Shown in pieces: positions 16,923 through 26,399 of a stretch of DNA of 64,000 bases. The stretch is from assembly GCF_963677725.1 (NCBI RefSeq), contig NZ_OY782507.1:248001-312000 (forward strand), in the 5' to 3' direction. The position numbers were made by a program, and so were the translations under genes. The stretch comes from an uncultured Cohaesibacter sp. (GTDB lineage: Bacteria; Pseudomonadota; Alphaproteobacteria; Rhizobiales; Cohaesibacteraceae). Under the pieces are notes generated by a model, which was given only the letters and a program-made list of their open reading frames with translations, was not told the DNA's origin and made no database searches. Numbering within the stretch: position 1 is the first letter of the stretch; each line of letters starts with the position of its first letter.

Positions 16923-18242
16923 TCACCAGTCGTATCGACTCGGCGTTCTCCCCATTAAGTCAACTGAAAAGCAAGACGAGAAACTGGATGGTCGAACTGT
17001 TACCCAGTCATGGCTATCGGCCTCATGTTTTGCTTCCTTTGGCACTTTCAAACGGTCATAAGAACCCGGTCGTAGCTGGAGATCGTCTTTTTTAAGTGTC
17101 AACAGCTCGTAGCCACCGCCCACAATCACTATTTCCTCGATATGCTCTGCGACCTCGCGACTGCTTTCGAATAGTAGCATACAACCATCTAGCTCCTGTA
17201 GTTTACAGGTCGGCTGAAACCTCTCAATGAACGGTTCCGAAAGCGGTGTGAAATACAAGACACTTTGATTCACTTCCAAAATCCCGGTTGATCCAGAAGT
17301 TCGGATGTATTCAAGCCTTACCTTATCGCCAATGTTCTTGGGGTGTTCCAATTTTTCGACATCCCCGACATATCGAGTATGGTGAGGAGTGTCCGGTATC
17401 AGAGAGCTAAACCCAAAGCCGAACTGCGCGTTTTTTGTATGCTTCTTTCCTCGCGCTTCCCATTCGGCAAGCGTTTCTCGAATCTCTTTGGTACAGCCAC
17501 CAAAGGTAATCCCCAACAGGCCGTCAGAATGAACGCGCAGGGACAGTGTTATCTGAAAGAAGAACTCACCTTTGCATGCGTCCCAGATGGTCGAATCTAG
17601 CCTCACGATGGCGGCAAGGTGATCGAGGGGGAATTGGGCTTCCATTAGGAACTGAATTCTTTTTGTGGTCCTATCGAGCCCTGATAATCCTGAGCCTATT
17701 GCTGAGTTAATCTTTTCACCCCAAGTGGCGAAGAAGTCTTTCTGCTCAGCATCGCTCAACCCGATGTCGAGGTATCGAAATCTGATCGCGTACCCGCGAT
17801 TTGAGTCGAGTACAATTCTCAACCTTTCGCGGTCAAAAACTTCGCAATAATCAATATCCTTGCCATATGCGTACTCTTTCAGCTCTGTGATGATTGTAGG
17901 AGTAAGCCCAACATTCGTGAAGAAAACAAAAGTACGTAGACTGGACGAGCTGTCCTTCTTTTCTTTCAGCGCATTGTTAAGGTCACCTTTGAACTTCTTT
18001 TTTATTTGTTTCCGGTGTTCCTCTGCGTCACTCGCGTCGTTCACAAAACCAACGGCACCAAAGCAGAGATCATCCTTGAACTTTGCTTGAATATCTCGTG
18101 AGCCATCAGGGCCACCCTTTGGGTGTCGAGGCTCAACGTCTGAGTAATCTTCTTGAACAGAAAGGATTTCTAGACACATCCGCTCCCTTGCGGCTTGATT
18201 TGTGTTCAGATGGTCTTTCAATCTTCGATCTGTTTCACTCAT
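16923..18242 (-). CDS. Nuclease-like protein (Mrr-like N-terminal motif)
   Basis: 439 residues from the ATG at 18242. The N-terminal 60 residues contain ERMCLEILS, then RHPKGGPDGSRDIQAKF: a G-x-DG-x-RDI-x-AK pattern like the catalytic strand of Mrr-type restriction endonucleases (candidates E25, D46/D50, K53). Residues 62-135 (AVGFVNDASD, TFVFFTNVGLTP) look like the rest of an alpha/beta domain. The C-terminal half is beta-rich and unrecognised. It is third in a same-strand operon, 22 bases after the 78-residue gene. A possible DNA-cleaving effector; the role is inferred from motif and island context. Confidence 0.75.
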   Translation of the reverse strand: MSETDRRLKDHLNTNQAARERMCLEILSVQEDYSDVEPRHPKGGPDGSRDIQAKFKDDLCFGAVGFVNDASDAEEHRKQIKKKFKGDLNNALKEKKDSSSSLRTFVFFTNVGLTPTIITELKEYAYGKDIDYCEVFDRERLRIVLDSNRGYAIRFRYLDIGLSDAEQKDFFATWGEKINSAIGSGLSGLDRTTKRIQFLMEAQFPLDHLAAIVRLDSTIWDACKGEFFFQITLSLRVHSDGLLGITFGGCTKEIRETLAEWEARGKKHTKNAQFGFGFSSLIPDTPHHTRYVGDVEKLEHPKNIGDKVRLEYIRTSGSTGILEVNQSVLYFTPLSEPFIERFQPTCKLQELDGCMLLFESSREVAEHIEEIVIVGGGYELLTLKKDDLQLRPGSYDRLKVPKEAKHEADSHDWVTVRPSSFSSCFSVDLMGRTPSRYDW

Positions 18243-18264
18243 GGACGCATTTGCTCCGTTTTGC

Positions 18265-18501
18265 CTATTCGGCCAACTTATAACCGATAACGCACTTTTG
18301 CTCCATGGACGCACGAAGTGGACCGCCCTGGGCTAGCAATCTGTTGATTGTCCGGCGCAAAAGCTCATCCAAGCTGGTGATTTGCAATCCCAGCCCTAAG
18401 CCGAGCTTGGAGGCCATCAGCCATTCTGCGGGTTCAGTATGTATTGCTGACATTGATCTAAATATCGCCTCGTCAGGAAATTTCAGGATTGCTGGTCTCA
18501 T
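18265..18501 (-). CDS. Small hypothetical protein, operon with nuclease-like gene
   Basis: 78 residues, helical, with no motif I recognise. Its ATG at 18501 lies inside the end of the upstream 106-residue gene (29-base overlap, different frame), and its stop is 22 bases before the nuclease-like gene, suggesting translational coupling. A frameshifted continuation of the upstream gene cannot be excluded. Confidence 0.55.
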   Translation of the reverse strand: MRPAILKFPDEAIFRSMSAIHTEPAEWLMASKLGLGLGLQITSLDELLRRTINRLLAQGGPLRASMEQKCVIGYKLAE

Positions 18502-18793
18502 ACCATTCCCTAATAGTTCTGGTCAGAGTAGACAATGCAAAGCCTCGGCTCAGGCGGCTATCGAGTGCGGCGAATTTTTCCACGAACTTAGCGGTGTCTT
18601 CTCCTAATGCTATGAACTCAAAACACCCGCCGGAGAGCTCGTCATCAGGATCATAATCTATCGCTCGCCAAGAGCCTATAATTTCGCCGTCACGGGTGAT
18701 GACATCACCGTATGATAGGCGCGGGTCGTACCCGCTGTTCAACCACTCATCATGGCCCATCATGTTGATTGGATAAATCAAGTTCATTAGCAC
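18473..18793 (-). CDS. Small acidic hypothetical protein
   Basis: 106 residues with MGHDEWLNSGYDPRLSYGDV and an acidic middle part (DYDPDDELSGGCFEF). I recognise no family. It is the first gene of the operon 18793-16923, about 175 bases downstream of HerA on the same strand. It may be a small regulator or immunity partner of the nuclease-like protein; that is only positional inference. Confidence 0.6.
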   Translation of the reverse strand: MLMNLIYPINMMGHDEWLNSGYDPRLSYGDVITRDGEIIGSWRAIDYDPDDELSGGCFEFIALGEDTAKFVEKFAALDSRLSRGFALSTLTRTIREWYETSNPEIS

Positions 18794-18969
18794 AAACTGT
18801 CCTCAATTCTCTGAATTGAAAGTTGTTCGAAGCAGTCAAGGACGGACGGTCCATTCCTGACGTTCGTCCAGACTTCAATAAATGGCCGCTATCATATTGC
18901 TATCAATGTTCCTGAACTGTCCAATGGATACAGTTTGTATAGCTCAGCAATTTCCCAATTAGGAGAGCC

Positions 18970-20715
18970 TCAAGACGAACTTTGCTTGCGCCAAGAGCGA
19001 ATAGCAATCTGTGTATCAGACTTTGGAGATTCGTCATTCCAGCGATCCCAGAAGGCTACGGTTTGACTATTTGGTTTCATATTTGGCTCAGCAATCCGAA
19101 TTCTCGTTGGCAGCAGGCTCGCATCTCCAACAACAAGGGCTTCGCCAATATCCAAGACGGGCAATAGATCCCCAAAGCTGCCTAGGCTATCTGGCAAAAG
19201 ACGCTTGATGACGCTCTGATCGTCGCCGTTGGTCAGGCGCATAGCGACAACATTATTACACTGGCTGAGTACGGTTCGGTTTACTTCTGAAGGCCGCTGA
19301 CTGATTGCAACAAGGCCAATTCCGTACTTTCGACCCTCTTTGGCTATCCGCTCAAATATCTCAACAGCAACTGCGTCAGAACTGTCCGCCTGCATACGTT
19401 CTGGGATGTACAAGTGAGCCTCGTCACACATGATTGCGATTGGATGGCGCTTTTCTGATTTTGTCCAAAGGCTCGTTGAGAAGACAATCTGAGCCAAGAG
19501 GCTCACCATCAGCGGAAGCACATCAGATGGCACCTCTGAAAAGTCGATGATCTTGATGCCGCCTTGATTGTTGTCTTGTGCGCCACGGCCCGCGGAAATT
19601 GCGTGAACCATCCTCTCCAGCCAAGCCATGTCCATACATTCAGGTGGAGGTTGGAACAGGAAAGCCAGCCGGCGGTCATGCCTTTTGGCTTCTAGGCGAC
19701 CGATCAGCCGACTGAGCTTGCCGTAGTATGGGCCCTGCTTCTCTCCCCCCCGAGCTCCGGGTACCATTTCTTCATCCAACTTCTGAAGCTTGTTTAGGAC
19801 GTTATTGATATCGAAGGGCACCGGACTGTCGATCGTGAAGTTTTCAAGGACATCTTTGTGCGCGACTGGGTCAAGTGAACTCTTTTTCGCTTCAACTATG
19901 GTACGGGTCATGATCATTGACTGGTTCGGCGCATTCTGATCACTGCGGTCTACAAACATCGACAGTAGGGCTTCATAGCCCAGCAACCAGTATGGCAAGT
20001 GCAAGACTCCGTCTGCCAAACCACGAGTATGTTCTATGTCTGATGGTCCAGCGATCCGAAGGTGCTTAAAGGCTTCGCCTTTTAGCGGGCGATATTCGCC
20101 ATGAATATCGAATAAGATGGCATTCGCTTGCGGTAATTCGGCTATCTGATCGAGCAGACGAGCTGTTGTCCAAGACTTACCGGATCCAGTGCTTCCAACG
20201 ATGACCGCGTGGCGCTGAAAAAGTTTGTTCCCATTGAGATAGGCAGTAGCTTCTTCATCCAGCGTGAAATGACCCAACGATAACTTCGGGCCGTCTGTGT
20301 TTACATCGGAGATAACTTGCATAAATTTAGTAAGTCGTTCACCTTCCAAAGAAAAACAGTTTGCGTCGATTTCAGGAACGGTCTCAAGGGTACGGCGAAA
20401 CACATTCGCAGCACTACCGACCCGGTCGAGTAGTGTGCCGATCAGGGTAATTTTTACGAGGTTATTCTCGTTTGGTACAAGACCTTCATCGTCAGTATCG
20501 GCCTCCAACAGTTCGCGTGTATCTGGCTTCCTTGTTATCTTCACGACAATGCCTATCAGGTGCTGGCCAGGCTTGCTGCTTTGGAGAACGACCAGCCGGT
20601 TGACTTGGAGACGCTTGAGCCGATCTAGGTCATCGACGCGAATAGTGACGGCAGCAGTGTCGACTGAAATGACGCTTCCAAGAGCTTCAATGTCGGTGAA
20701 ATCAAAAATAGACAT
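18970..20715 (-). CDS. herA: HerA-like ATPase of SIR2-HerA system
   Basis: 581 residues of the HerA/FtsK-type hexameric translocase family. The N-terminal HAS-barrel-like domain spans about 10-150; Walker A is GSTGSGKS at 174-181; Walker B is IAIMCDEAH at 426-434; the sensor region GRKYGIGLVAISQRPSEV follows. ATP-driven hexamer. In characterised SIR2-HerA systems the pair forms a large complex and SIR2 depletes NAD+ or damages DNA during phage infection. It starts 9 bases after the sir2 stop, so the two are one operon. Confidence 0.93.
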   Translation of the reverse strand: MSIFDFTDIEALGSVISVDTAAVTIRVDDLDRLKRLQVNRLVVLQSSKPGQHLIGIVVKITRKPDTRELLEADTDDEGLVPNENNLVKITLIGTLLDRVGSAANVFRRTLETVPEIDANCFSLEGERLTKFMQVISDVNTDGPKLSLGHFTLDEEATAYLNGNKLFQRHAVIVGSTGSGKSWTTARLLDQIAELPQANAILFDIHGEYRPLKGEAFKHLRIAGPSDIEHTRGLADGVLHLPYWLLGYEALLSMFVDRSDQNAPNQSMIMTRTIVEAKKSSLDPVAHKDVLENFTIDSPVPFDINNVLNKLQKLDEEMVPGARGGEKQGPYYGKLSRLIGRLEAKRHDRRLAFLFQPPPECMDMAWLERMVHAISAGRGAQDNNQGGIKIIDFSEVPSDVLPLMVSLLAQIVFSTSLWTKSEKRHPIAIMCDEAHLYIPERMQADSSDAVAVEIFERIAKEGRKYGIGLVAISQRPSEVNRTVLSQCNNVVAMRLTNGDDQSVIKRLLPDSLGSFGDLLPVLDIGEALVVGDASLLPTRIRIAEPNMKPNSQTVAFWDRWNDESPKSDTQIAIRSWRKQSSS

Positions 20716-20724
20716 ATGGAGTAC

Positions 20725-21747
20725 CTAAAGAACTAAGTTGTTGAAGCCATCGATTGACCAAAGGTCTGAAGTTGTTACATCGACACCTTCTGGAGCAGTG
20801 GGCGAGTAAACTCTGCTCCCGTTTCCAGATCGTTCGATCCCCAAATAGTTCGTGCCCGCCTTGCTTCTCAGGAAGTCTTTGGCCTCTTCCGTCAGGGTTC
20901 GGGCCAGTACCACTGTTGGGACGTTCCGTTCCCGGCATCTCTCGATAATCTTGGGGTGAATGTGCTGGTCTCGAAACCCAAAACCCACACAAAGGAAGGC
21001 GGAAGCATTCTTCAGTGCGGCATCGGCTCCATTAATGGTTGTTCGAAACGGGTCCTCGTAGGTCTTTTCATACTTGTTCAAGCCAGGTGTTACGATCAAC
21101 GGCGTGTAGTGATCTTTGGATGGCAGATCAAACAATGGCAACCCTACAGTTCTGTCATCTGCGGTGCGGAACCAATCAAGGGACCCATGGATTTTCCAGA
21201 TCTTTACTACACGGGCAGGCTTGGATCCGTGCATCATTCTCAACCGGCCCGTACTTTCCCACGTCTGAATGTAGCCCGGCGCGAAACCCGTTTGAAACAA
21301 AACATTCTTGGAGTTGCAGGCAAACTCAGCAACACGATCATAATTCGTCGTGACCACGTGTACCTCGCGGTGGGTACTACTGAACATCCTGACTAGCAGC
21401 CTACCCAAAGAGAAGTCACCATTGGAGGCGGCATCCTCCAAAAGCCTCATGTCTTTTTCGTTTACGCAACGCCAAGTAAGACCTACAATTTTTGATAGCA
21501 GCGATGAAGGCAGTGTCTTTCCTTCCAAGGCCGCTTCAAGGTGATCTCCGCTGGCCAGCGCTGTTTTAACCAGTAGCCATGCATCACTTTCAGCTCTACC
21601 GTCGGTCTCTAAATTATTGCAAAGGTAAGTGCTCAAATCCCCCATACTTGGAAGACCGTGGGGCATCGATGCCCCGCTGCCAAGAACGACTGTAGGGCAA
21701 CCTTCAAAACAAGACTGAGCAGTCTTAGCAATCTGTTCTTCCAACAC
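20725..21747 (-). CDS. SIR2-domain effector of SIR2-HerA system
   Basis: 340 residues. A SIR2 Rossmann fold is shown by VLGSGASMPHG (NAD-binding G23-S27), VVTTNYDRV (N135/D137) and the catalytic-type H187 in WKIHGSLDW, followed by CVGFGFRDQHI near residue 250. This matches defence SIR2 proteins rather than CobB deacetylases, as no zinc Cys cluster is seen. It is first in the operon with herA. The predicted job is NAD+ hydrolysis leading to abortive infection, as known for SIR2-HerA. Expression probably starts in the 570-base gap at right. Confidence 0.92.
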   Translation of the reverse strand: MLEEQIAKTAQSCFEGCPTVVLGSGASMPHGLPSMGDLSTYLCNNLETDGRAESDAWLLVKTALASGDHLEAALEGKTLPSSLLSKIVGLTWRCVNEKDMRLLEDAASNGDFSLGRLLVRMFSSTHREVHVVTTNYDRVAEFACNSKNVLFQTGFAPGYIQTWESTGRLRMMHGSKPARVVKIWKIHGSLDWFRTADDRTVGLPLFDLPSKDHYTPLIVTPGLNKYEKTYEDPFRTTINGADAALKNASAFLCVGFGFRDQHIHPKIIERCRERNVPTVVLARTLTEEAKDFLRSKAGTNYLGIERSGNGSRVYSPTAPEGVDVTTSDLWSIDGFNNLVL

Positions 21748-22320
21748 GCGCAGGTAGTTCCCTATGACCGTATAGAATGGAATCGGACTCTCATTACTGT
21801 ATTCAACAATCAGAGATTAGAAAGTAATCTTTTTGAACAACTCCACCGGGAAATTGATTGTGTCTTCCAAAAAGTCGAATAGAACATCTTCGGACTGGCA
21901 AGACACAACAGACACTTTCTATCGACAACCGACTTTCTTGGATGCTGCAGCGAAAGCCTGCTCTCACCCGAACCGGCGGCCTCAGCTTGAAAGAGCCTCG
22001 AGGTTCCTTGAATGGCCGCTTTGAACTGCGGCACTGGAGATCTTGCATCCGAGAGTAATGTCTGCAATCCGCCCTTGCCAGACACACAATCAGTGGTCAG
22101 GAGAATCGACGCTGAAGTGCATGCCTCACAAGTCTGAGGAACTGGTACTTGGGCATTGAAAACGTCGCACTTTGTCAGAATGGTAGCAAGGAGGAGTGCG
22201 TAGATGCCTTCACTTATAGAGTGAAGAGGTACTAAGTCTGAGCGATCTGAGGGATGAATTGGGGGAAGGGATTTTCCAGAAACAGAAAAACCAAATAAAT
22301 TCACTCATTTAAATAAGAAA
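21748..22320. other. Right end of the island, no gene
   Basis: 573 bases before the att core. A 164-codon minus-strand frame (21810-22304) reads as low-quality sequence and I reject it. The stretch must contain the sir2-herA promoter and, near 22258, one copy of the attgggggaa element also found beside int. Confidence 0.5.
22258..22267 (+). repeat. Third copy of attgggggaa near right end
   Basis: Same 10-mer and orientation as the two copies before the integrase, extended to aattgggggaagg in common with 5484-5496. It lies 54 bases from the right att core, where an arm-type integrase site would be expected. Confidence 0.35.
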
Positions 22321-22411
<91 letters not shown>

Positions 22412-22776
22412 AAATCCGTGTGGCTGATCGACCTTTTGCCGCTATTTGTTGGCAATTGCAAGCGTTCGCTGCAAAAAGGCCGCTGACTGTTGAAAAAGCG
22501 GGGCGGTAGGTTTATTTTGCTGGTCAGTCAAGGTGGAAGGCAAGCCTTGCATCGTAGTTAAATCGCTCGCTCATTTGTTATCGGATTTGTTAAATAAGTT
22601 TTTACCATGTGACTCGGAAAGCCAGCTTTTTGCTGGAATTTTGACCTGGATTCAGGAATAACAGTCTTTTGCAAGCTAAACTGGATTCTCTATGTGGTCC
22701 CGGCCCTGTTAAGCTTGATTATTCTCGTTAATGCCGGGACTGGTGCGTCGGCTTTCAAGTTGTGAGTTTTGTCGAC
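22412..22776. other. Intergenic region before rlpA
   Basis: 365 bases holding the divergent control regions of tRNA-Ser (minus) and the rlpA-like gene (plus). No further gene or clear regulatory motif seen. Confidence 0.5.
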
Positions 22777-24048
22777 ATGAGCAAGTCAATCAAATGGAAT
22801 TCCGTAATGGAACCTCGCCCTTGGTCCCGTATTGGTTCTGACGCTTTGTCGAGCCTTTTGTCTGGACAAAAATCGTCGTTTACTTTTTGTGCGGTGGCTG
22901 CATCTGCGATGTTTCTTGCTGCCTGTTCTTCGGGCCCAGGTCCGGGGAAGGGTAAGTATGACCCTAAATACGGGGTTTCAGCGAGTGCGCGCGTGGCTAA
23001 CAAACGCGGTGAATTCCGAAAAGGTGGCGGGCATTACAAAATCGGCAGACCTTACAAGGTTGCTGGACGGACCTATGTCCCGAAACATCAGCCCAGCTAT
23101 AACAAGACGGGCAAAGCCTCATGGTATGGGGATGACTTTCACGGACGCCTCACGGCGAATGGTGAAGTTTTTGACATGCACGACCTGACGGCGGCGCATC
23201 CTACCTTGCCATTGCCGTCCTATGTGCGGGTTACCAACCTGAAAAATGGTCGCTCAGTGATTGTTCGCGTCAATGATCGCGGTCCTTATGCGCACAATCG
23301 GATTATCGACTTGTCCAAGCGTGTGGCAGAAGTGCTCGATTTCAAAAATGACGGGATCGCTAATGTTCGCGTGAAATATGTGGGCAAGGCGCGGATGGAC
23401 GGCAGGGATAGAAAGTATCTTGAAGCGTCCTATCGCAAACCTGGTCAGCGGATTGGCGATGATCGCAACGCGGTGCCGGGTAGTGGTCAGGACCGAGTGG
23501 CGCCTCAGCGGATCATGCTTGCATCAGCAAAGCCGCAAACCAAAAGCAAGCAGCGCAACAATTATCTGTTGGCGCATCTGCCAGCGCTGGGGTCGGCAAA
23601 GGCTGCTCCAAGCCCCGTCGAGCTAACGGCTCCGGCGCCTTCAGGCTCCTGGGCTCCGGTTGATTTGGTGGGGGAGGGTTCAAATTTGCCCGCTGATGGC
23701 AAATTGCCGCCATTGGTTGAGCTTGCACCGATCCAGCTGAATTATGCCGATAGCCAGAACAGGGTCGCTGCCGGTTATGCCGCGATCGAGGGGATCGTCT
23801 CAAAGTCGTCGCATATGTCTCAATCTGGCGCTCATGAACGCAAGGCCGACGGATTGTCCGACGCGATGACACTTGGGGCGTTTAATCGGGCTTATGCGGT
23901 GCGGTTGGCTGAAGAATTTGCTCTATTGTCTGCGGTAGATATGGTCGATCTGAAAGATGGCCAAGTCATGCTCCGCCTTACTGCGCTCAAGCCCGGCGTC
24001 GGGTTGGATGACATCAAGAGCCTGCGTAAATCACTAGGATTGCTTTAG
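22777..24048 (+). CDS. rlpA: RlpA-like septal ring lytic transglycosylase, lipoprotein
   Basis: About 423 residues from the ATG at 22777; GTG 22762 and ATG 22807 are alternatives. A long basic n-region is followed by a lipobox ending LAAC at about residue 50, so it is probably an outer-membrane lipoprotein. The double-psi beta-barrel domain (about 105-200) has KASWYGDDFHGRLTANGE, the RVTNLKNGRSV strand and the catalytic-type VNDRGPY segment. The middle is Pro/Ala-rich; the last 70 residues may be a weak SPOR-like domain. It cleaves peptidoglycan strands at the septum. It lies upstream of the D,D-carboxypeptidase, the usual Rhizobiales arrangement. Confidence 0.9.
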   Translation: MSKSIKWNSVMEPRPWSRIGSDALSSLLSGQKSSFTFCAVAASAMFLAACSSGPGPGKGKYDPKYGVSASARVANKRGEFRKGGGHYKIGRPYKVAGRTYVPKHQPSYNKTGKASWYGDDFHGRLTANGEVFDMHDLTAAHPTLPLPSYVRVTNLKNGRSVIVRVNDRGPYAHNRIIDLSKRVAEVLDFKNDGIANVRVKYVGKARMDGRDRKYLEASYRKPGQRIGDDRNAVPGSGQDRVAPQRIMLASAKPQTKSKQRNNYLLAHLPALGSAKAAPSPVELTAPAPSGSWAPVDLVGEGSNLPADGKLPPLVELAPIQLNYADSQNRVAAGYAAIEGIVSKSSHMSQSGAHERKADGLSDAMTLGAFNRAYAVRLAEEFALLSAVDMVDLKDGQVMLRLTALKPGVGLDDIKSLRKSLGLL

Positions 24049-24376
24049 GGAGCCGGCCACCCCAATGCTAGCACTTCTGGATAACCTGCCCTTTGGAAAG
24101 GAATCAGGCGCACAATCAAACTGTTTTGAGGGGAGAGGCCATGCCTCTCCTTTTTCTTTTCCAGATTGCGTTGTAGTATCGCCAAAGATTCAGGCTGTGT
24201 GGGGCCGAGGATCGCGATGTCCATGCACCCTGTTGTGCCGAACAGAGTATGTGCTGTCCATTTTGGTTGCCTGCATAGGGAAGAAAGCCACTGAAGCGCC
24301 AGGTGGGTTTCGGTGAGTGTTGGTGACTGTGACGCGTGGGACTTGCCACCAATTGCAAAGACATTACGAGGGACGA
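24049..24376. other. Intergenic region between rlpA and dac
   Basis: 328 bases with an intrinsic terminator near 24132 and no supported gene. The right part should hold the dac promoter. Confidence 0.5.
24132..24155 (+). terminator. Rho-independent terminator after rlpA
   Basis: Stem GGAGAGGC (24132-24139), 3-base loop, GCCTCTCC (24143-24150), then TTTTT. Confidence 0.85.
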
Positions 24377-25543
24377 ATGCCAGTATTTTGTAAACGTAAT
24401 TTCATTTCTGTTCTCATCGCCACCAGTTATTTGATATTGTCCGGCTTCGCTGTGCAGGCGCAAGTGTTTCAAACCAAGGCGAAACAGGCCTATATGGTTG
24501 ATGCCGGTTCCGGTTCGGTTCTGCTGAGCAAGAATGAAGACGAGCAGATACCACCCGCGTCTCTGGCCAAGTTGATGACCCTCGAAGTTGTCTTTAACGC
24601 GTTGAAAACCGGCTCTTTGTCGATGGATGACGAATTTCTGATTTCTGAATATGCGTGGCGAGAAGGTGGAGCCAATTCCGGCGGCTCCACGATGTTTGCC
24701 AAGCTTGGGTCCAGCGTTCCGCTTGAGGCTCTGATACAGGGGATCACGGTTCAGTCAGGGAATGATGCCTGCATTGCGATTGCAGAAGGAATGGCCGGGA
24801 ATGAAGCAAGCTTTGCGCAATTGATGAATAGGCGCGCCGAAGAAATTGGCCTGGCCCATTCCCGTTTCGTCAATTCAACCGGCTTGCCCGCAGAGGGGCA
24901 ACATGTTACCGCCAAGGATCTGTCGGTCCTTGCCCGCCACATCATCGAGACCTATCCGGAATATTATCATTTCTTCTCCATTCCGGAATTTACATGGAAC
25001 AAGATCACCCAACGCAATCGCAATCCGACCCTCGGCTTCACGCAAGGGGCGGACGGCATGAAAACCGGTTACACAGAAAAATCGGGCTATGCGGTGGTCT
25101 CATCCGCCAAGCAAGGCGATCAACGGTTGATTGCTGTGCTAAGTGGCATGAAAAGCAAGAAAGAGCGTCGCGAAGAAGCGCGCAAGATCATGGATTGGGG
25201 ATTTCGGGCCTTTACCTCCAAGCGGATTTATGATGCGGATGAGACGGTCGCATCTGCTAGTGTTCATGGTGGTGACCAGTCATCGGTTGCGCTAATCAGC
25301 GAACGGCCGATTAGTGTGTTTATGGCACGGGCTCAGGAAGGTCGTCTGAAGGCGCGGGTTTATTATCAAGGGCCGTTGGAAGCTCCACTGGAAGAGGGGG
25401 CCAAAGTAGCAACTTTGAAGGTATGGTCTGATGATACACTTGTGCTTGAAACGCCATTGGTCGCGGCTCATTCCGTGGCAAGAGGCACGCTGACGCAACG
25501 GGCGATGGATGGCTTGCAAGAGTTGCTGCTTGGCTGGATCTGA
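24377..25543 (+). CDS. dacF: D-alanyl-D-alanine carboxypeptidase (PBP5/6 type)
   Basis: 388 residues from ATG 24377 behind GAGGGACGA. Sec signal peptide (residues 1-31, ending VQA). Penicillin-binding motifs: SxxK in PPASLAKLMT, SxN in QSGNDAC, KTG in GMKTGYTEKSG. The C-terminal beta domain (about 280-365) ends with an amphipathic helix anchoring the enzyme to the membrane. It removes the terminal D-Ala from peptidoglycan pentapeptides in the periplasm. The family is certain; the exact symbol (dacF or dacC) is not. Confidence 0.93.
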   Translation: MPVFCKRNFISVLIATSYLILSGFAVQAQVFQTKAKQAYMVDAGSGSVLLSKNEDEQIPPASLAKLMTLEVVFNALKTGSLSMDDEFLISEYAWREGGANSGGSTMFAKLGSSVPLEALIQGITVQSGNDACIAIAEGMAGNEASFAQLMNRRAEEIGLAHSRFVNSTGLPAEGQHVTAKDLSVLARHIIETYPEYYHFFSIPEFTWNKITQRNRNPTLGFTQGADGMKTGYTEKSGYAVVSSAKQGDQRLIAVLSGMKSKKERREEARKIMDWGFRAFTSKRIYDADETVASASVHGGDQSSVALISERPISVFMARAQEGRLKARVYYQGPLEAPLEEGAKVATLKVWSDDTLVLETPLVAAHSVARGTLTQRAMDGLQELLLGWI

Positions 25544-25590
25544 TGGTCATTTGGGCTGTTTGGTTCATTCCGGCGATAAAGACGTGCATG

Positions 25591-25619
25591 CAAGAGGCTT
25601 TTTGACCGAAAGCCTCTTG
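25591..25619 (+). terminator. Hairpin after dac
   Basis: CAAGAGGCTTT (25591-25601) pairs with AAAGCCTCTTG (25609-25619), followed by a T-rich stretch. Probably a terminator separating dac from tmk. Confidence 0.7.
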
Positions 25620-25715
25620 TTTGTTTCCTGATCTATCGCACTAATCTGCTCAGAGAGATTCGCTGGCAGGACCTTGGCGCCATTCCAAAGCGCTAACAAA
25701 ACAACAATCGAGACA

Positions 25716-26399
25716 ATGATGCGCGAAGGTAAATTCATAACCTTTGAAGGAGGCGAAGGGGTTGGTAAAACCACCCAGATCCGCCTGCTAGAGGAGCGTT
25801 TGGCCGAGCAAAATATCGATTGCATCAAAAGCCGTGAGCCCGGAGGGTCGCCCGGCGCGGAAGCCTTGCGCCATGTTTTGCTATCAGGCATCGCCGATCA
25901 GATGGGGTTGGGCGAAAGCGGAGAAGCGATCCTCTTTGCTGCTGCGCGTGCCGATCATGTCGATACCAAAATCAAGCCAGCTCTTGAGCGCGGCCAATGG
26001 GTTTTGTGTGATCGTTTCATGGATTCGACCAGAGTGTATCAAGGGGAAAGTGCAGGGGTGGAGCCAGAATTGGTCAATCTGTTGGAGCGGCTTGCCATTG
26101 ACGGTGTGCGCCCGGACTTGACCCTCATTCTGGATTTGCGCGCCGAGGTCGGGATCAGTCGGGCCCATGCAAGGCGATCTGATGATGAAAGTGCTGACCG
26201 GTTCGAACGTGAGGATCTGGCCATTCACGAGGCTCGACGCAATGCTTTTTTGCGGCTTGCGCATGAAAACCCGAAACGTTGCAAGGTGATTGACGCTTCG
26301 CAGAGCGTGGAGGAGATAGCCGTTGATATTTGGCAAGTGGTGGAAGCCAAGTTATTGTCAGATCGCGGCGGACAATTGCGTGAAGGCGAAGAGGCATAG
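25716..26399 (+). CDS. tmk: Thymidylate kinase
   Basis: 227 residues from the first of two adjacent ATGs (25716). The P-loop FEGGEGVGKTTQ is at about 9-20, the DR motif in LCDRFMDST, and a lid region with R-rich ISRAHARR. It phosphorylates dTMP to dTDP in the cytoplasm. The stop TAG is immediately followed by the holB ATG with no gap, so translation is coupled. Confidence 0.97.
   Translation: MMREGKFITFEGGEGVGKTTQIRLLEERLAEQNIDCIKSREPGGSPGAEALRHVLLSGIADQMGLGESGEAILFAAARADHVDTKIKPALERGQWVLCDRFMDSTRVYQGESAGVEPELVNLLERLAIDGVRPDLTLILDLRAEVGISRAHARRSDDESADRFEREDLAIHEARRNAFLRLAHENPKRCKVIDASQSVEEIAVDIWQVVEAKLLSDRGGQLREGEEA

Noticed and set aside
21814-21834. Small hairpin agatta/taatct followed by Ts
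   Set aside because: Weak AT stem on the strand where no upstream gene needs a terminator.
21810-22304. 164-codon minus-strand frame at the right end of the island
   Set aside because: Low-quality composition, no start signal and no recognisable motif.
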